Source: an uncultured Clostridia bacterium (lineage in GTDB: Bacteria; Bacillota; Clostridia; UBA1381; UBA9506). Taken from it: a stretch of DNA of 64,000 bases. The translations under genes and the position numbers were made by a program. The stretch covers positions 1 to 64,000 of the forward strand of contig CAKSBF010000005.1 of the NCBI GenBank assembly GCA_934438075.1, written 5' to 3'. The notes beneath the pieces were generated by a model, which had not been told where the DNA came from, searched no databases, and saw nothing but the letters and a program-made list of their open reading frames with translations. Positions 27,170-37,408 of this stretch are shown piece after piece (positions within the stretch are counted from its first letter, which is position 1; each line of letters begins with the position of its first letter).

Positions 27170-27202
27170 AAAAAAGGATTGTAACAATACTTACAATCCC
27201 CT
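27170..27202 (-). terminator. Intrinsic terminator of the DUF1846 gene
   Basis: On the minus strand GGATTGTAA, a 6-base loop and TTACAATCC are followed by TTTTTTAG, just after the stop codon at 27212. Confidence 0.88.
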
Positions 27203-27211
27203 TTTATTTCA

Positions 27212-28687
27212 TTATATACTTTTCGCCTGATAGGTAGGCTCGCAAGTAATATTAACCCCCAACCGCCGAAATACACGTTCATCCACCACAGACAAGATTA
27301 CCGACGAGTGAACCTCGCAACCGCGCAGTTTGCTTAACTGTTCCATTGCCATTTCTGCCTTTTCGTCAGTGGCAGCGCAAATAGAGAGCGCAATTAAGGC
27401 TTCATCCGTATGCAGGCGAGGATTTCTGTTTCCTAAATGGTCTACCTTTAAGTGCTGAATCGGCTCAATAATAGTCGGTGAGATTAAGTGTACCGTATCT
27501 TCAATTCCTGCAAGCTTTTTCAATGCATTCAGCAAAAGTGCGGCTGATGCTCCCAACAGGTCAGATGTTTTACCTGTTACAATCGTCCCGTCCTGAAGCT
27601 GCATAGCCGCGGCCGGTGCGCCTGAAACCGCTGCCTTTTGCATTGCCGGTGCTGTGACAGGGCGATCATGTACGGTAATGCCTGCTTTGTTCATTAAAAT
27701 TTCCAGTTTCATCACTACGTCTTCACTGACCAAACCCTTACGCTGCCCGCAAAGAGCAGCATAGTAACGCCGCACAATCTCTTGACGCGATGCCTCCTGA
27801 GTCACTTGATCATCTATAATGCAGTTGCCCGCCATATTAACTCCCATATCAGTAGGTGATTTGTAGGGACACTCCCCCACAATCCGTTCAAACATAGCAC
27901 GCAGGACAGGAAAAATCTCCACATCGCGGTTATAATTAACCGTTGTTTCTCCATATGCCTCCAAATGGAACGGATCTATCATATTTACATCATTTAAGTC
28001 CGCCGTTGCTGCCTCATAAGCCAAATTAACCGGATGCTGCAGCGGCAGATTCCAAATCGGAAAAGTTTCAAACTTTGCATAGCCTGCCTGTATCCCTCGT
28101 TTATGCTCATGATATAATTGTGACAAACAAGTTGCCATTTTTCCGCTGCCCGGTCCGGGAGCAGTTACCACTACCAATTCTCTGTCAGTTTCAATGTATT
28201 CATTTTTACCATATCCCTCATCACTAACGATTTTAGGAATATCAGAAGGATAACCTTCAATCGTATAATGGCGATATACCTTGATCCCAAGCGCCTCCAA
28301 ACGTTTCTGAAACGCTTCTGCCGTGGGTTGTCCCTGAAAGCGTGTCAACACCACGCTGCCAACAAAAAGGCCGATATTACGGAAACAGTCAATTAAACGC
28401 AAGACATCAATATCATAAGTAATACCCAAATCACCGCGCAATTTATTCTTTTCAATATCTGCCGCGTTGATAGCAATAACAATTTCAACCCGTTCTTTCA
28501 GCTGCAGCAGCATCTTCAGTTTACTGTCCGGTTGAAAGCCGGGCAAAACCCGCGAGGCATGATAATCGTCAAACAACTTTCCCCCAAATTCTAAATACAA
28601 CTTGCCGCCGAATTGCGATATTCTCTTTCTGATATGTTCCGACTGCATCTGCAGATAGCGCTCATTATCAAAGCCTATTTTTTGCAC
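27212..28687 (-). CDS. DUF1846 domain-containing protein
   Basis: This is a 491-aa cytoplasmic protein of the DUF1846 family, common in Firmicutes and of unknown function, with a Rossmann-like fold. Characteristic stretches are QKIGFDNERYLQMQSEHIRKRI at the N terminus, KLYLEFGGKLFDDYHASRVLPGF, TAPGPGSGKMATCLSQLYHEH (a P-loop-like sequence) and ADLNDVNMIDPFHLEAYG. The start is GTG at 28687 behind GGGGAGCGGTTTT. The reading frame stays open about 130 bp further upstream across the promoter, which I reject. It has its own promoter and terminator. Confidence 0.93.
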   Translation of the reverse strand: MQKIGFDNERYLQMQSEHIRKRISQFGGKLYLEFGGKLFDDYHASRVLPGFQPDSKLKMLLQLKERVEIVIAINAADIEKNKLRGDLGITYDIDVLRLIDCFRNIGLFVGSVVLTRFQGQPTAEAFQKRLEALGIKVYRHYTIEGYPSDIPKIVSDEGYGKNEYIETDRELVVVTAPGPGSGKMATCLSQLYHEHKRGIQAGYAKFETFPIWNLPLQHPVNLAYEAATADLNDVNMIDPFHLEAYGETTVNYNRDVEIFPVLRAMFERIVGECPYKSPTDMGVNMAGNCIIDDQVTQEASRQEIVRRYYAALCGQRKGLVSEDVVMKLEILMNKAGITVHDRPVTAPAMQKAAVSGAPAAAMQLQDGTIVTGKTSDLLGASAALLLNALKKLAGIEDTVHLISPTIIEPIQHLKVDHLGNRNPRLHTDEALIALSICAATDEKAEMAMEQLSKLRGCEVHSSVILSVVDERVFRRLGVNITCEPTYQAKSI

Positions 28688-28724
28688 AAAACCGCTCCCC
28701 TTCCCTATCAATCCATTCTTATTT

Positions 28725-28753
28725 ATTATACAGGAAAATTTAACGTGTTGCAA
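28725..28753 (-). promoter_or_regulatory. Promoter of the DUF1846 gene
   Basis: On the minus strand TTGCAA, a 17-bp spacer and a perfect TATAAT end about 40 bp before the GTG start. Confidence 0.7.
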
Positions 28754-28854
28754 GGCATAATCTGCTAAATTATGATAAATTTTGCAAAATTTCAGTGCAA
28801 ATAAAAAGGCGCACAAAAAAGCTATTCATCCCCATGCACAATTGGCTTGTATAA

Positions 28855-28887
28855 CAAAAATACCGGAAGAATTTCATCTCCCGGTAT
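28855..28887 (-). terminator. Intrinsic terminator of the surface-protein genes
   Basis: On the minus strand ATACCGG pairs with CCGGTAT, followed by TTTTTG, 17 bp after the stop codon of the 1521-aa SLH protein. It is the first convincing T-tailed terminator met downstream of tetR. Confidence 0.85.
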
Positions 28888-28903
28888 ATGTACATATGAT
28901 ATG

Positions 28904-31900
28904 CTACCTGCAATCTTCCCATTTAACTTCAATACCTTTATCGTTCAGGTAATAGTTATGCGTTACCGTTGCCTCAAGCACGGCGACATAATACCACTTA
29001 TCCTTTTCAAGGTCGCTAAAAGGATTAAACTCCAACGATTTCACATAGGATTCTGACGGATTTCTGCCCAAGAGCTTATTAATAACTGTCATAACCTCTG
29101 CTCGGGTTATCTCGTTTTCGGATCTGTATGTTTCATCCTCATAACCGTCTAAAAACCCGGAAGCATATAAGCTTAATATGTTGTCATAAGCCCAATGTGT
29201 ACTTTCCAAATCGGAAAATGGGTTTTCAACATTCGCCTTTTTGAGCTTTGCAAAACGACTGATAAACGCAGCAAATTCCGCCCTCGTCAGATTACCAGAA
29301 GGTTTAAATTCTCCATTCGGGTATCCGTAAATAATATCTTTATCCACCATATATTCAATGTCGTGTGCTGACCAACGTCCGTCTGTCACATCCGAAAATA
29401 CCTTGCCGCTTGCAACAAATGGTTTTTCATATTCATGATTTACAATCCGGTATAAAATGGAAGTAATTTCTTCCCGGGTAATCAGTCCATCCGGCTTAAC
29501 GCTTCCGTCAGGGTATCCGTTAATATAACCAACGTGTGTCGGATGCTCGTTTCCAAAAATGTCCTTTGTATATTTTCTGGTGTTATCAATTGTTTTTTTG
29601 CCACCGCCTCCGCCGCTGCTTACCACATTAGGAACCGTATAGCGATAGAGTCCAGTCTTGCCATAAACACCATACCAGCAATTACTCGGATTGTCATTTT
29701 TACACTCAACACATTTTCCGCACGCGCTGAAATACACTGTCTTAATGGTTATTGCCCCATTTAACGTCATTTCCTCACCGCCGTACCTTTTTCTGACGGT
29801 GTTATTCTGATCCGTTGGATCACTTCCGTCTAAGGTGTAATACAGGAAAATGTTATTATCATCCGGATAATCGTTTAAAAGAGTAAATTTTGTGCCCCTG
29901 CCAAACTCTATCTTATCACTGCCAAGTGATGTTTTCGGAATTTCAAGGTGCACAAATTCAATGGTATGCGAAAAATCACTGCCCGCAATCCGTCCGTCCG
30001 CATCCTCCAACCACGCTGTAACCGTAATATTATTCATAGAGGAGTTTACCATAATCGGCGCCGCGTTGTCATAAACAAATGTATTGGTTGCCGCACCGGT
30101 TCCGTCTGTTTTGGTATAACTGTAAAAATAGCATATCTGGGCATTTTGATTTTGCGTCAGCAGCTTAATGCCATTTGCATACTCTCCGCTGTCCAAAACA
30201 TCAGCACTGATGCGGGGCACGTCATAGGGATTCGCAATATATACACTCCCTGTTGCCGCACTGTCCGACTCAATAATATAATAATGTATGGTATTTTTAC
30301 TTACCTTGCCTGTGGTGTCATTTTTAACATATGCCTTGAAAGACATAGTACGTGTAATATCGCGCTCCTGCCCAACATAGCGAAAATCCCCTGCATCACC
30401 ATTGGCACGATACCATATGGTATAGTTTTCATCAGACGGTGCGCGGTCATCCAACTTAATTTTTGTAGTCGGCGCATCACTTTTCACATAACGTCCCGAT
30501 GGCAAAGTGATAATTGGCGCAAGCGGAACAAAATGGTATACATAGCTTACAGCTGCACTGTATATGCCGTCTTTTTCACTTCTTATCTGCAAAATGGTGT
30601 CTCGCCTAATCTTAATGGCATTACCGTCATAATCTGACCAAACAGCAGCATTATCCGTTTTGTACTGAATATTATCACCATTATTCAGAGAATAAAGCTG
30701 TATATGCAGAAAATTATTGTCCGCATCTGCTTTTATTTCTTCATATTCACCCGTCTCCTTGTCCGCGTAAGGAGATGCCAGCGTATCTGCGTTGACGCTG
30801 AAATTGTAAATATATCTGTTGGCTTGGCTTTCCAGTCCGTCAAGCTCCGCTAAAATATTCAGCTCTGCCGGAGCAGCAATTGTGCCGATATTCATTACAC
30901 CTAAAGAATTGGTGCAGTTTTTGTCACGATATGCATTGCCGGTGGATGTATCAAGATAAAAATTCCCTTCCGCACATAAAAATTCATTATGAAAGCCGTT
31001 AATTTCATATTTTACTGTGCATTCCTTCACAGCCGATACGGGAACCAACGGGAGCTTATCTCCGCCGATGACCGCAGACGGCGCAGCTCTTGGTGCCTCG
31101 GGTGTTACAGTATATTCAAATATACCAATATCGCTCTTGATACCAAATATATTGACAGCAACCGCCTTTATAACAGTTCTCCCTTTTACTTCTATCGGCT
31201 GCCCGTCATATTTTATTGTTCCTGTCGTATTTGGTATCGGATCCTCCAAAAATGCCCCGTCATAACTTACGGTATAGAAAATATCCGTTCCGCTCAAAAC
31301 AGGCATAAACTGCGTTTCAAAACCATTATCATCCCCGATTCTTCTAACATAATTTCCCGGCGCAAGCGTCATAAGAGGTTTTACCGGTTTTTTGGAAACA
31401 ATATCATAAGAATGGGTCACCACACTTGAATAGCGGATATCGTCCTTCTTGATAACCGCTGAAATAACGGTATATTTCGTAATTTTAATGATTGCGGTAT
31501 CATTATCTGCCCGCACACGCGTGGTGCTGGTTCGCGGATCACTGCCGTCGGTGGTATAATAAAGGGCAAAACGTTCGGGATGTCCCCCATCATTTTCCTC
31601 TCGATAGATGGAAATTTCCGATGCATTGGTAAACTGTGTGCTTTCCGGGGAGAACCTCGGCGGAAGCGGTTCAATCCGATAGGTAAAGTCATAAATGCCG
31701 CCTCGGTTTCCATTCTTATCAAATGCTCTCGCCTTAATATCTGTATCCTCATCGATTATAAGCGTTTGGCTGTACTCCGTCCATGTAACGCCGCCATCCT
31801 TGCTGTATTCTATCTTATACTCCGGATTATTAGCCGTAAGCGTAACATTTACACTGCCCTTGTAAACACCGGACGGGTAAAAGGCGTCAACTCCATAATC

Positions 31901-33469
31901 ATTATAGCTTTTAAAAATATAATAATAGGAGGAAATGCCACTGTAAAACCCATCATATAATGAAACGGCACGAAGGGTTGCATCTCTCACAAGAGTGATA
32001 ACTCCGGAATATTCCATACCATTGGTAATGGGGTCGCTGCCGTCCAGACTATAATAAATCTTTGCGCCTACAGTTTCGCACGAAAGAGTAATGTCTATCT
32101 TTTCATCATACTCACCGGAGGCATGATCCGCCGTTACCTTAGCCGGTCTTATCCCCAGATAGTACTCTGCAACCTCCGAAAACTCGCCCGTCTTGCTTGT
32201 AATGAGACGTATTGTCTTTTTGGAGCTGATAGCGATTGCCGGGTTACGCTTATCCATCTGCACCCATTCCGTCTCCGGATCTGTGCCGACAGTGATTGTT
32301 TCTGCTGAAAGATCGCCAAAAGTGTAATATATTTCATTCTCTGCGTCAATCACATTACCCTCGTCATATGTACTTTTATCAGAGATATATACCGTAAAAG
32401 CATTATAATCACTATAAGAATTCGGTATCAATTTTTTCGTGCCATTACTGTCCACAAAAAGGTACGGCGCCTTCGGCAATATTTTATACTCGAAATTTAC
32501 CATATTGCTTTGTTTACCGTCTGTACTGCGCTTTGCATAGCAAATAATATTGGTAGTGGTTTCAATCTCTATCGCAGCAGTATATTTTTCAAAGGTTGCG
32601 CCGCCGTCAACAGAATACCATATTTCACAACCCTCTTCAGCCGTAAGACTGACGGTCTGCTTTTCGTTATAGCTTCCCGGAAGCGGGTTTGCAGTCGGTA
32701 CGGACGGTTTTGATTTATCTTTGATAATAATGCTGTGGTAACCCCCATTTACGGCAGTATATGCAAAGGTTTGCTTATCCAGCTCCTCAGATTGATTCTT
32801 TGCAAACAGCTCCAAACTTTCGCCGTCGCTGCCGGTAGTATCAAAAAAAACTTCTGTGCTGCCCGTTTTTTGCGGAACAAGCGATAGTTTGCAAAGGTTA
32901 TACCAAAGCTGATAATCTGGCTTTGCAGGATCATCCTGCTTTTGCGGAACATAGCCGCCGCTGAAAAAGACAGTAATTGACGCTGATTTATACGTTTTGC
33001 CGTTTATCCTTTTACTGCCGGTTTCATGGCGATATACATAATATCCCGGTTCCGTCGGCGCCTCCACTGAACCGCTGCCTGTTTCCACCGAACCGCTGCC
33101 GCTGGTTTCTATTTCCGTACCGGGCACCGTATAGTCAATCGGGGCAGAAGTGCCCGAAGCATAATCAAAATACGCCGAATCAAAATATATAGTCAGCGTA
33201 TAACCGTTCATATCATACTGCGGCTCCTTATGTACGCCGTTATCATAATCTCCCTTATTCGGATTATCTACCGCAAAATACAATTCCGTATTTTCATTCA
33301 TATATACCGTACTGACATCGGGCGTTGAACTTGGATTTTTTCCCTGTGCATGCAAATATGCTGTGCGCTGCGCTTTACTGCCTGTGTCTGCATAAGTAAA
33401 AATTCCCGGAAGGTACGAACAGAGCATTAAAACACTCAACATCAGGGGCATAAATTTTTTTCGTAGCAT
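28904..33469 (-). CDS. SLH-anchored surface protein with chitobiase/hexosaminidase-C-type repeats
   Basis: This 1521-aa secreted protein has a Sec signal peptide (about 1-27). A cohesin-like beta domain follows (about 45-245, with YTLTIYFDSAYFDYASG). Most of the rest is about ten tandem CHB_HEX_C-type beta-sandwich repeats recognisable by G-x-Y-x-x-x-V-x-x-L-T ... IYYSLDGSDP ... IKARAFDKNG. Three SLH domains close it (about 1310-1500; INGYPDGSVKPDGLITREEI, IIYGYPNGEFKPSGNLTRAEF, FLDGYEDETYRSENEITRAEV). SLH binds secondary cell-wall polymer, so the protein is held on the cell surface as a long repeat stalk. No catalytic domain is visible. The ribosome binding site AAAGGAG precedes ATG by ten bases. 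It is last in the surface-gene series. Confidence 0.9.
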   Translation of the reverse strand: MLRKKFMPLMLSVLMLCSYLPGIFTYADTGSKAQRTAYLHAQGKNPSSTPDVSTVYMNENTELYFAVDNPNKGDYDNGVHKEPQYDMNGYTLTIYFDSAYFDYASGTSAPIDYTVPGTEIETSGSGSVETGSGSVEAPTEPGYYVYRHETGSKRINGKTYKSASITVFFSGGYVPQKQDDPAKPDYQLWYNLCKLSLVPQKTGSTEVFFDTTGSDGESLELFAKNQSEELDKQTFAYTAVNGGYHSIIIKDKSKPSVPTANPLPGSYNEKQTVSLTAEEGCEIWYSVDGGATFEKYTAAIEIETTTNIICYAKRSTDGKQSNMVNFEYKILPKAPYLFVDSNGTKKLIPNSYSDYNAFTVYISDKSTYDEGNVIDAENEIYYTFGDLSAETITVGTDPETEWVQMDKRNPAIAISSKKTIRLITSKTGEFSEVAEYYLGIRPAKVTADHASGEYDEKIDITLSCETVGAKIYYSLDGSDPITNGMEYSGVITLVRDATLRAVSLYDGFYSGISSYYYIFKSYNDYGVDAFYPSGVYKGSVNVTLTANNPEYKIEYSKDGGVTWTEYSQTLIIDEDTDIKARAFDKNGNRGGIYDFTYRIEPLPPRFSPESTQFTNASEISIYREENDGGHPERFALYYTTDGSDPRTSTTRVRADNDTAIIKITKYTVISAVIKKDDIRYSSVVTHSYDIVSKKPVKPLMTLAPGNYVRRIGDDNGFETQFMPVLSGTDIFYTVSYDGAFLEDPIPNTTGTIKYDGQPIEVKGRTVIKAVAVNIFGIKSDIGIFEYTVTPEAPRAAPSAVIGGDKLPLVPVSAVKECTVKYEINGFHNEFLCAEGNFYLDTSTGNAYRDKNCTNSLGVMNIGTIAAPAELNILAELDGLESQANRYIYNFSVNADTLASPYADKETGEYEEIKADADNNFLHIQLYSLNNGDNIQYKTDNAAVWSDYDGNAIKIRRDTILQIRSEKDGIYSAAVSYVYHFVPLAPIITLPSGRYVKSDAPTTKIKLDDRAPSDENYTIWYRANGDAGDFRYVGQERDITRTMSFKAYVKNDTTGKVSKNTIHYYIIESDSAATGSVYIANPYDVPRISADVLDSGEYANGIKLLTQNQNAQICYFYSYTKTDGTGAATNTFVYDNAAPIMVNSSMNNITVTAWLEDADGRIAGSDFSHTIEFVHLEIPKTSLGSDKIEFGRGTKFTLLNDYPDDNNIFLYYTLDGSDPTDQNNTVRKRYGGEEMTLNGAITIKTVYFSACGKCVECKNDNPSNCWYGVYGKTGLYRYTVPNVVSSGGGGGKKTIDNTRKYTKDIFGNEHPTHVGYINGYPDGSVKPDGLITREEITSILYRIVNHEYEKPFVASGKVFSDVTDGRWSAHDIEYMVDKDIIYGYPNGEFKPSGNLTRAEFAAFISRFAKLKKANVENPFSDLESTHWAYDNILSLYASGFLDGYEDETYRSENEITRAEVMTVINKLLGRNPSESYVKSLEFNPFSDLEKDKWYYVAVLEATVTHNYYLNDKGIEVKWEDCR

Positions 33470-33685
33470 AATCCGTAATCTCCTTTATGGTAAGATATCA
33501 ATCAATTTAATAAAATCATCATACTGAAATTTTAAACTCCTTTTTCAGAAAGCACAAGCGGAAGGGCTTGTACCTTCTGAAAGAGGGGCGGAAAACTCCG
33601 CCCATGAGACTGAAAATTGAAAACAGACAGCCTGCACTTGCGGATCTCTCCGCAAATGCCCTGCTATCCTTAATTTTTAATTGTA

Positions 33686-34034
33686 TTAGTTATCCCAGGA
33701 AACGAGCACATACGCTACGTCTCTCGAATCAATTTTACCATCACGGTTTAGGTCATACTGTGCATATTCCGGGTGGTTTGCAGCGTCAAGACCGCTTACA
33801 CCGAAATATGATACAACTGCCGAGAGGTCATAAATGTTAATTTTATTATCTTTTACAATGTCGCCGGCAAGGAAGTTACTTGTTTTCGGCGTGCCCACGC
33901 CAGCTTCAATGCGCTCTGCTGTGCTCTTGACATTGTTCCAGAAATTCAAGGTTTTGTCGCCGGTCATATTTACTGTGTAGCGGGCGGTTCTGTAACCTGC
34001 GCCCGATACCGTTACCGTATAGGTCTCATTTTCC
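33686..34034 (-). repeat. Dockerin-end repeat, copy 1
   Basis: The last roughly 115 codons of this dockerin gene are repeated at high nucleotide identity (by eye over 80 percent) at 37060-37408, in direct orientation. The repeat covers a beta domain (YTVTVSGAGYRTARYTVNM) plus the whole dockerin. Confidence 0.8.
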
Positions 34035-36952
34035 GAAAGCTCAGCGCTAAATTTATATTCTGCCGTATTATCCAAATATTGATTGTACACGACACCGGTT
34101 CCTGCATCGCTGCCAAGGTCTATAACAATATCATCCGTAAGGTCACCGCCGGAAATAACTGCCTTCATTTGCTGATATGCTTTCACTTGATTTTCAGCAA
34201 TGTTGTTAAACACAATGTTAACAGAAAGGTTATATTTTGCGGTTTCCAAAGTTCCTGTCACACCTGCGCCAAGAACTACCTTACCCGTTGCTGCTGTTGC
34301 CGCAGAATCAAAGCTGTCTACGATGTTGTTTGCCGCTTTAGCCGTATGTGCCTTTGCGCTTGCAGCATTAAAGGTATAATCTCCGATACCGGTAATGGTA
34401 ACTGTTGCAAGTTTAATCTTCTTACCGGTTGCATCAGCGTAATTTTTGCCATCCATGTTAAGTCCATAGATATCATTTGCAGTGTCTTGAGTCATTTTCA
34501 CATTAACAGCCGGAGTTACCTCATAAGAAACATTTCCGCTGCAATCAAATTTCCACTCTGAGGACATAAACCGATTAATCACCCGATCGTTCCCGCCATA
34601 AAGCACAAGGTCATAGGTTGCAGTTTTACCGCTGATTACTTCGTTTTCCAGCTTTGCTTCCAAGTTGGTTGCTATCTCCGAAGCAGCCGGATCAACCGCA
34701 GGATATTCTACATAATAGGTTGAGAAGGAAGGTGCTGTGAAAGTAATGCTCTTGCCGTCCCCGGAAACGCTTTCTACTGTAATGTCTACCGGCTGAGCGC
34801 CGTCCTTAATATGTTTTACAATCGGCGTTTCTCCACTTTTAACAGCGCTGCCGAGGTCGAGCGTAACCTGCTGATTTTTCACATCAACAACTGTTGTTGT
34901 TCCGCCCACAGTTTTTACAACTTTAATGTCATACATTTCCGCTTTGTTGTCTACATCCTCTTTTTCCGGAATAACCGTTTTGTCCGCTGCAGAAGGCTCG
35001 CTGACAACAACTTCATATACTGCGTTTTCATCGCCTCTGAAGTCTATGCTATCATCTGTTTTAAGATTTCTCTCCAAATTGTTCAAAGTAATGGTCGTGC
35101 TGACTGCCTCTGCCTTATTGATAACCTTTGCGGAAGATTTACCGGCTACATACATGCTGCCATCTTTTTTCAGCGCATAACCGTCAGCGCAATAGCCAGA
35201 AACATCGGCTGTGAATGAGCCACCCGAAATAGCACCGAAATTAACGTCTTTTTGTTCTTCTGTACGCTTGTCTACAAAGTTGCCAACTATAGTTCCGTTT
35301 TTGATGATAAGGTTAAAATCATCTTGCAAGTCGGCAATTTTTCCACTGTTTGAAAATTCAACTTTACCTTTTATTGTACCGGTCATATTTTCGTCAAGTG
35401 TAACGCTTACCGATGGATAAGGTTTAAACGCGCAAACATCAAACGCAGTCCTGCCGGTTGCCGCCGTAATATTTGTGTTACCGGTCATAACCGTATGTCC
35501 GTTGTTGTTTGAAATAACAAAATGCGGATTATGTATCGAAGCGCCTTTCTCGTTACCGTCAAGGTTCATATCTTCTAATGTGAGATTACTGTAATTCTGA
35601 ATAAGCATCATTACGCCATAATTCCATTTACTGCCGCCGGAACCCCATTGTGCTTTTTTGGATGAGCGAATTGTACCATGCTTAAATGTAATATCAGGCG
35701 CAACATAGTTTCCCTTTTCATCTTTCTGTGCAAGGAGCTGAAAACCATTTGTTTCACTGCCGCCGGAACCAACAAGCACACCGTCAACCGTATATGTGAA
35801 GCCACCGAAGTCAATTGTGAGGTTGCTTATGGGGTGAGCTGCGGAATTAATGATAATGCCGTCACCGTTAGCATCTTTAAGAAGCGTTACCGTGTCGCCG
35901 CTTTCCGCCGCTTCAACTGCCTCTGCAAGGGTTGAGAAATATTTAACACCGTTCTTTGCTTCCACAGCTGATACAACCGGCTGAAGCTTACTTTCGTCAT
36001 TCTCCGCTTCGTCCAATGCACCGCTTTTGTCCGTGAATACACATTCACCTACTTTAGCAACATAAACAGGCTCTTTTCCATCAACCTTTATCTCTGCATA
36101 AGGGTTTCCGGTACCGTGGTTATTAGGCTCTGATGCAAGCAATCCAAGCGGGCAGTCGTTGTCATTAGCGTCTACATCATTTAACTCAAGTTTCCCCCAC
36201 GTGCTTGCAACTACAGCAGGTTTGCCGCTTATCTTAAATTTGGAGTTTTCAATTTTAGCATTTACAGGTTCCGATGCTGTTTCGGCGTAAAGCTTAACTC
36301 CCTTCGCACCTGTAAATATGTTTTTCGTTCCGCTAACCGTGGTGTCTCCTCCGTATAACCAGAGGCAATAATTATTTTCATTGTTAAAGGTACAATCTTT
36401 ATACTCGGTTTTGCCGTAAAAGTTATTGCAGCATCCATTCGGGAACGTGCAGTTTTCATATGTAACTACGCCGTCTTTTTCTTTTTCCCTGTTCCTCAAC
36501 GTCGAAATAAAGTAATTGTTTCCATGATCTAAATCGGCTACCCATTTACCAGCCGGTCTTGAACAAATAAGATTGGAATAGTTAATATACTTTAATGCAC
36601 TTCCCTGAGGGCCAAGTGCTGTATACTCATCAGTATCAATGACTATTTCCGCACTCTCATCTGCACCGACAAAGTTAACTACGGTGACTTGAGCGTTGGT
36701 TTCACCGTTAACCTTTACAGGAGAAAACCAGCCTTTTCCGGCTAAATTTACTTTTCCGTAAATTTTATAGGTGATTGAACCGTCATTATCCTTGTCTTCA
36801 GCAGCCTCAACAGCTTCGGCAATTGTAACATAAGCTTTGTCGGTACCGATTTCATATATATCGGTATCGCTGCCCGCAAATGCCGGAATTGCCATTGTGC
36901 CGAGCACCATTGCAGCAGACAAAATGCCTGCCAAAAGCTTTTTTCCTTTCAT
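33686..36952 (-). CDS. Secreted dockerin protein with beta-helix-like body (paralog 1)
   Basis: This 1088-aa protein has a signal peptide (MKGKKLLAGILSAAMVLGTMAIPAFA). A long body (about 30-640) of short beta strands and Asn/Gly turns resembles a right-handed beta-helix with polymorphic-outer-membrane-like repeats (YENCTFPNGC, YKDCTFNNENN). A cohesin-like stretch lies at about 770-990, and a C-terminal type I dockerin at about 1025-1088 (GDIVKDNKINIYDLSAVVSYFG and YDLNRDGKIDSRDVAYVLVSW). Dockerins plug into cohesins; the only candidate partners visible are the cohesin-like proteins of this locus. No catalytic glycosidase motif is recognisable. The first dockerin loop is imperfect (Val replaces Asn at its third position). 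Confidence 0.88.
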   Translation of the reverse strand: MKGKKLLAGILSAAMVLGTMAIPAFAGSDTDIYEIGTDKAYVTIAEAVEAAEDKDNDGSITYKIYGKVNLAGKGWFSPVKVNGETNAQVTVVNFVGADESAEIVIDTDEYTALGPQGSALKYINYSNLICSRPAGKWVADLDHGNNYFISTLRNREKEKDGVVTYENCTFPNGCCNNFYGKTEYKDCTFNNENNYCLWLYGGDTTVSGTKNIFTGAKGVKLYAETASEPVNAKIENSKFKISGKPAVVASTWGKLELNDVDANDNDCPLGLLASEPNNHGTGNPYAEIKVDGKEPVYVAKVGECVFTDKSGALDEAENDESKLQPVVSAVEAKNGVKYFSTLAEAVEAAESGDTVTLLKDANGDGIIINSAAHPISNLTIDFGGFTYTVDGVLVGSGGSETNGFQLLAQKDEKGNYVAPDITFKHGTIRSSKKAQWGSGGSKWNYGVMMLIQNYSNLTLEDMNLDGNEKGASIHNPHFVISNNNGHTVMTGNTNITAATGRTAFDVCAFKPYPSVSVTLDENMTGTIKGKVEFSNSGKIADLQDDFNLIIKNGTIVGNFVDKRTEEQKDVNFGAISGGSFTADVSGYCADGYALKKDGSMYVAGKSSAKVINKAEAVSTTITLNNLERNLKTDDSIDFRGDENAVYEVVVSEPSAADKTVIPEKEDVDNKAEMYDIKVVKTVGGTTTVVDVKNQQVTLDLGSAVKSGETPIVKHIKDGAQPVDITVESVSGDGKSITFTAPSFSTYYVEYPAVDPAASEIATNLEAKLENEVISGKTATYDLVLYGGNDRVINRFMSSEWKFDCSGNVSYEVTPAVNVKMTQDTANDIYGLNMDGKNYADATGKKIKLATVTITGIGDYTFNAASAKAHTAKAANNIVDSFDSAATAATGKVVLGAGVTGTLETAKYNLSVNIVFNNIAENQVKAYQQMKAVISGGDLTDDIVIDLGSDAGTGVVYNQYLDNTAEYKFSAELSENETYTVTVSGAGYRTARYTVNMTGDKTLNFWNNVKSTAERIEAGVGTPKTSNFLAGDIVKDNKINIYDLSAVVSYFGVSGLDAANHPEYAQYDLNRDGKIDSRDVAYVLVSWDN

Positions 36953-37059
36953 AAATCATATCCTTCTTTCTTCTTTAATTTACGCACCGGAACCGAAACC
37001 ACGGCTCCGGTACATGTAAATGCTTTCACACAAAGGCTTATTAAACCTATGGTATCTGA

Positions 37060-37408
37060 TTAGTTATCCCAGGAAACGAGCACATATGCTACGTCTTTGG
37101 AATCAATTTTACCATCGCGGTTTAAATCATACTGTGCATATTCCGGATGGTTTGCAGCGCTGAGACCGCTCACGCCGAAATAAGATACCACAGCTGAGAG
37201 ATCGTAGAGGTTAATAATGTTATCTCTCACAATATCACCGGCAAGGAAGTTGCTTGTTTTCGGCGTACCCATACCGTTCTCAATGAAGTCTGCCGCACTC
37301 TTAACATTGTTCCAGAAATTCAAGGTTTTGTCTCCGGTCATGTTCACTGTGTAACGAGCGCTTCTGTAACCTGCCCCCGATACCGTTATCGTGTATGTCT
37401 CGTTTTGC
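37060..37408 (-). repeat. Dockerin-end repeat, copy 2
   Basis: This direct repeat matches 33686-34034. Several stretches, such as the 3-prime end encoding AYVLVSWDN and the part encoding DKTLNFWNNV, are almost unchanged at the DNA level, which points to a fairly recent duplication or gene conversion. Confidence 0.8.

Noticed and set aside
28688..28816. N-terminal extension of the DUF1846 protein
   Set aside because: It would run across a consensus promoter and lacks a ribosome binding site; GTG at 28687 gives the family N terminus.
29948..30637. 229-codon plus-strand frame inside the SLH gene
   Set aside because: Antisense shadow of the 1521-aa gene, with Cys/Arg/Ile-rich non-protein-like composition and no ribosome binding site.
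33541..33660. Riboswitch upstream of the 1521-aa SLH gene
   Set aside because: Three hairpins (around 33545-33583, 33594-33604 and 33635-33660) are present, but none matches a known riboswitch core and no expression platform with a T run is seen; it may just be intergenic hairpins between surface genes.
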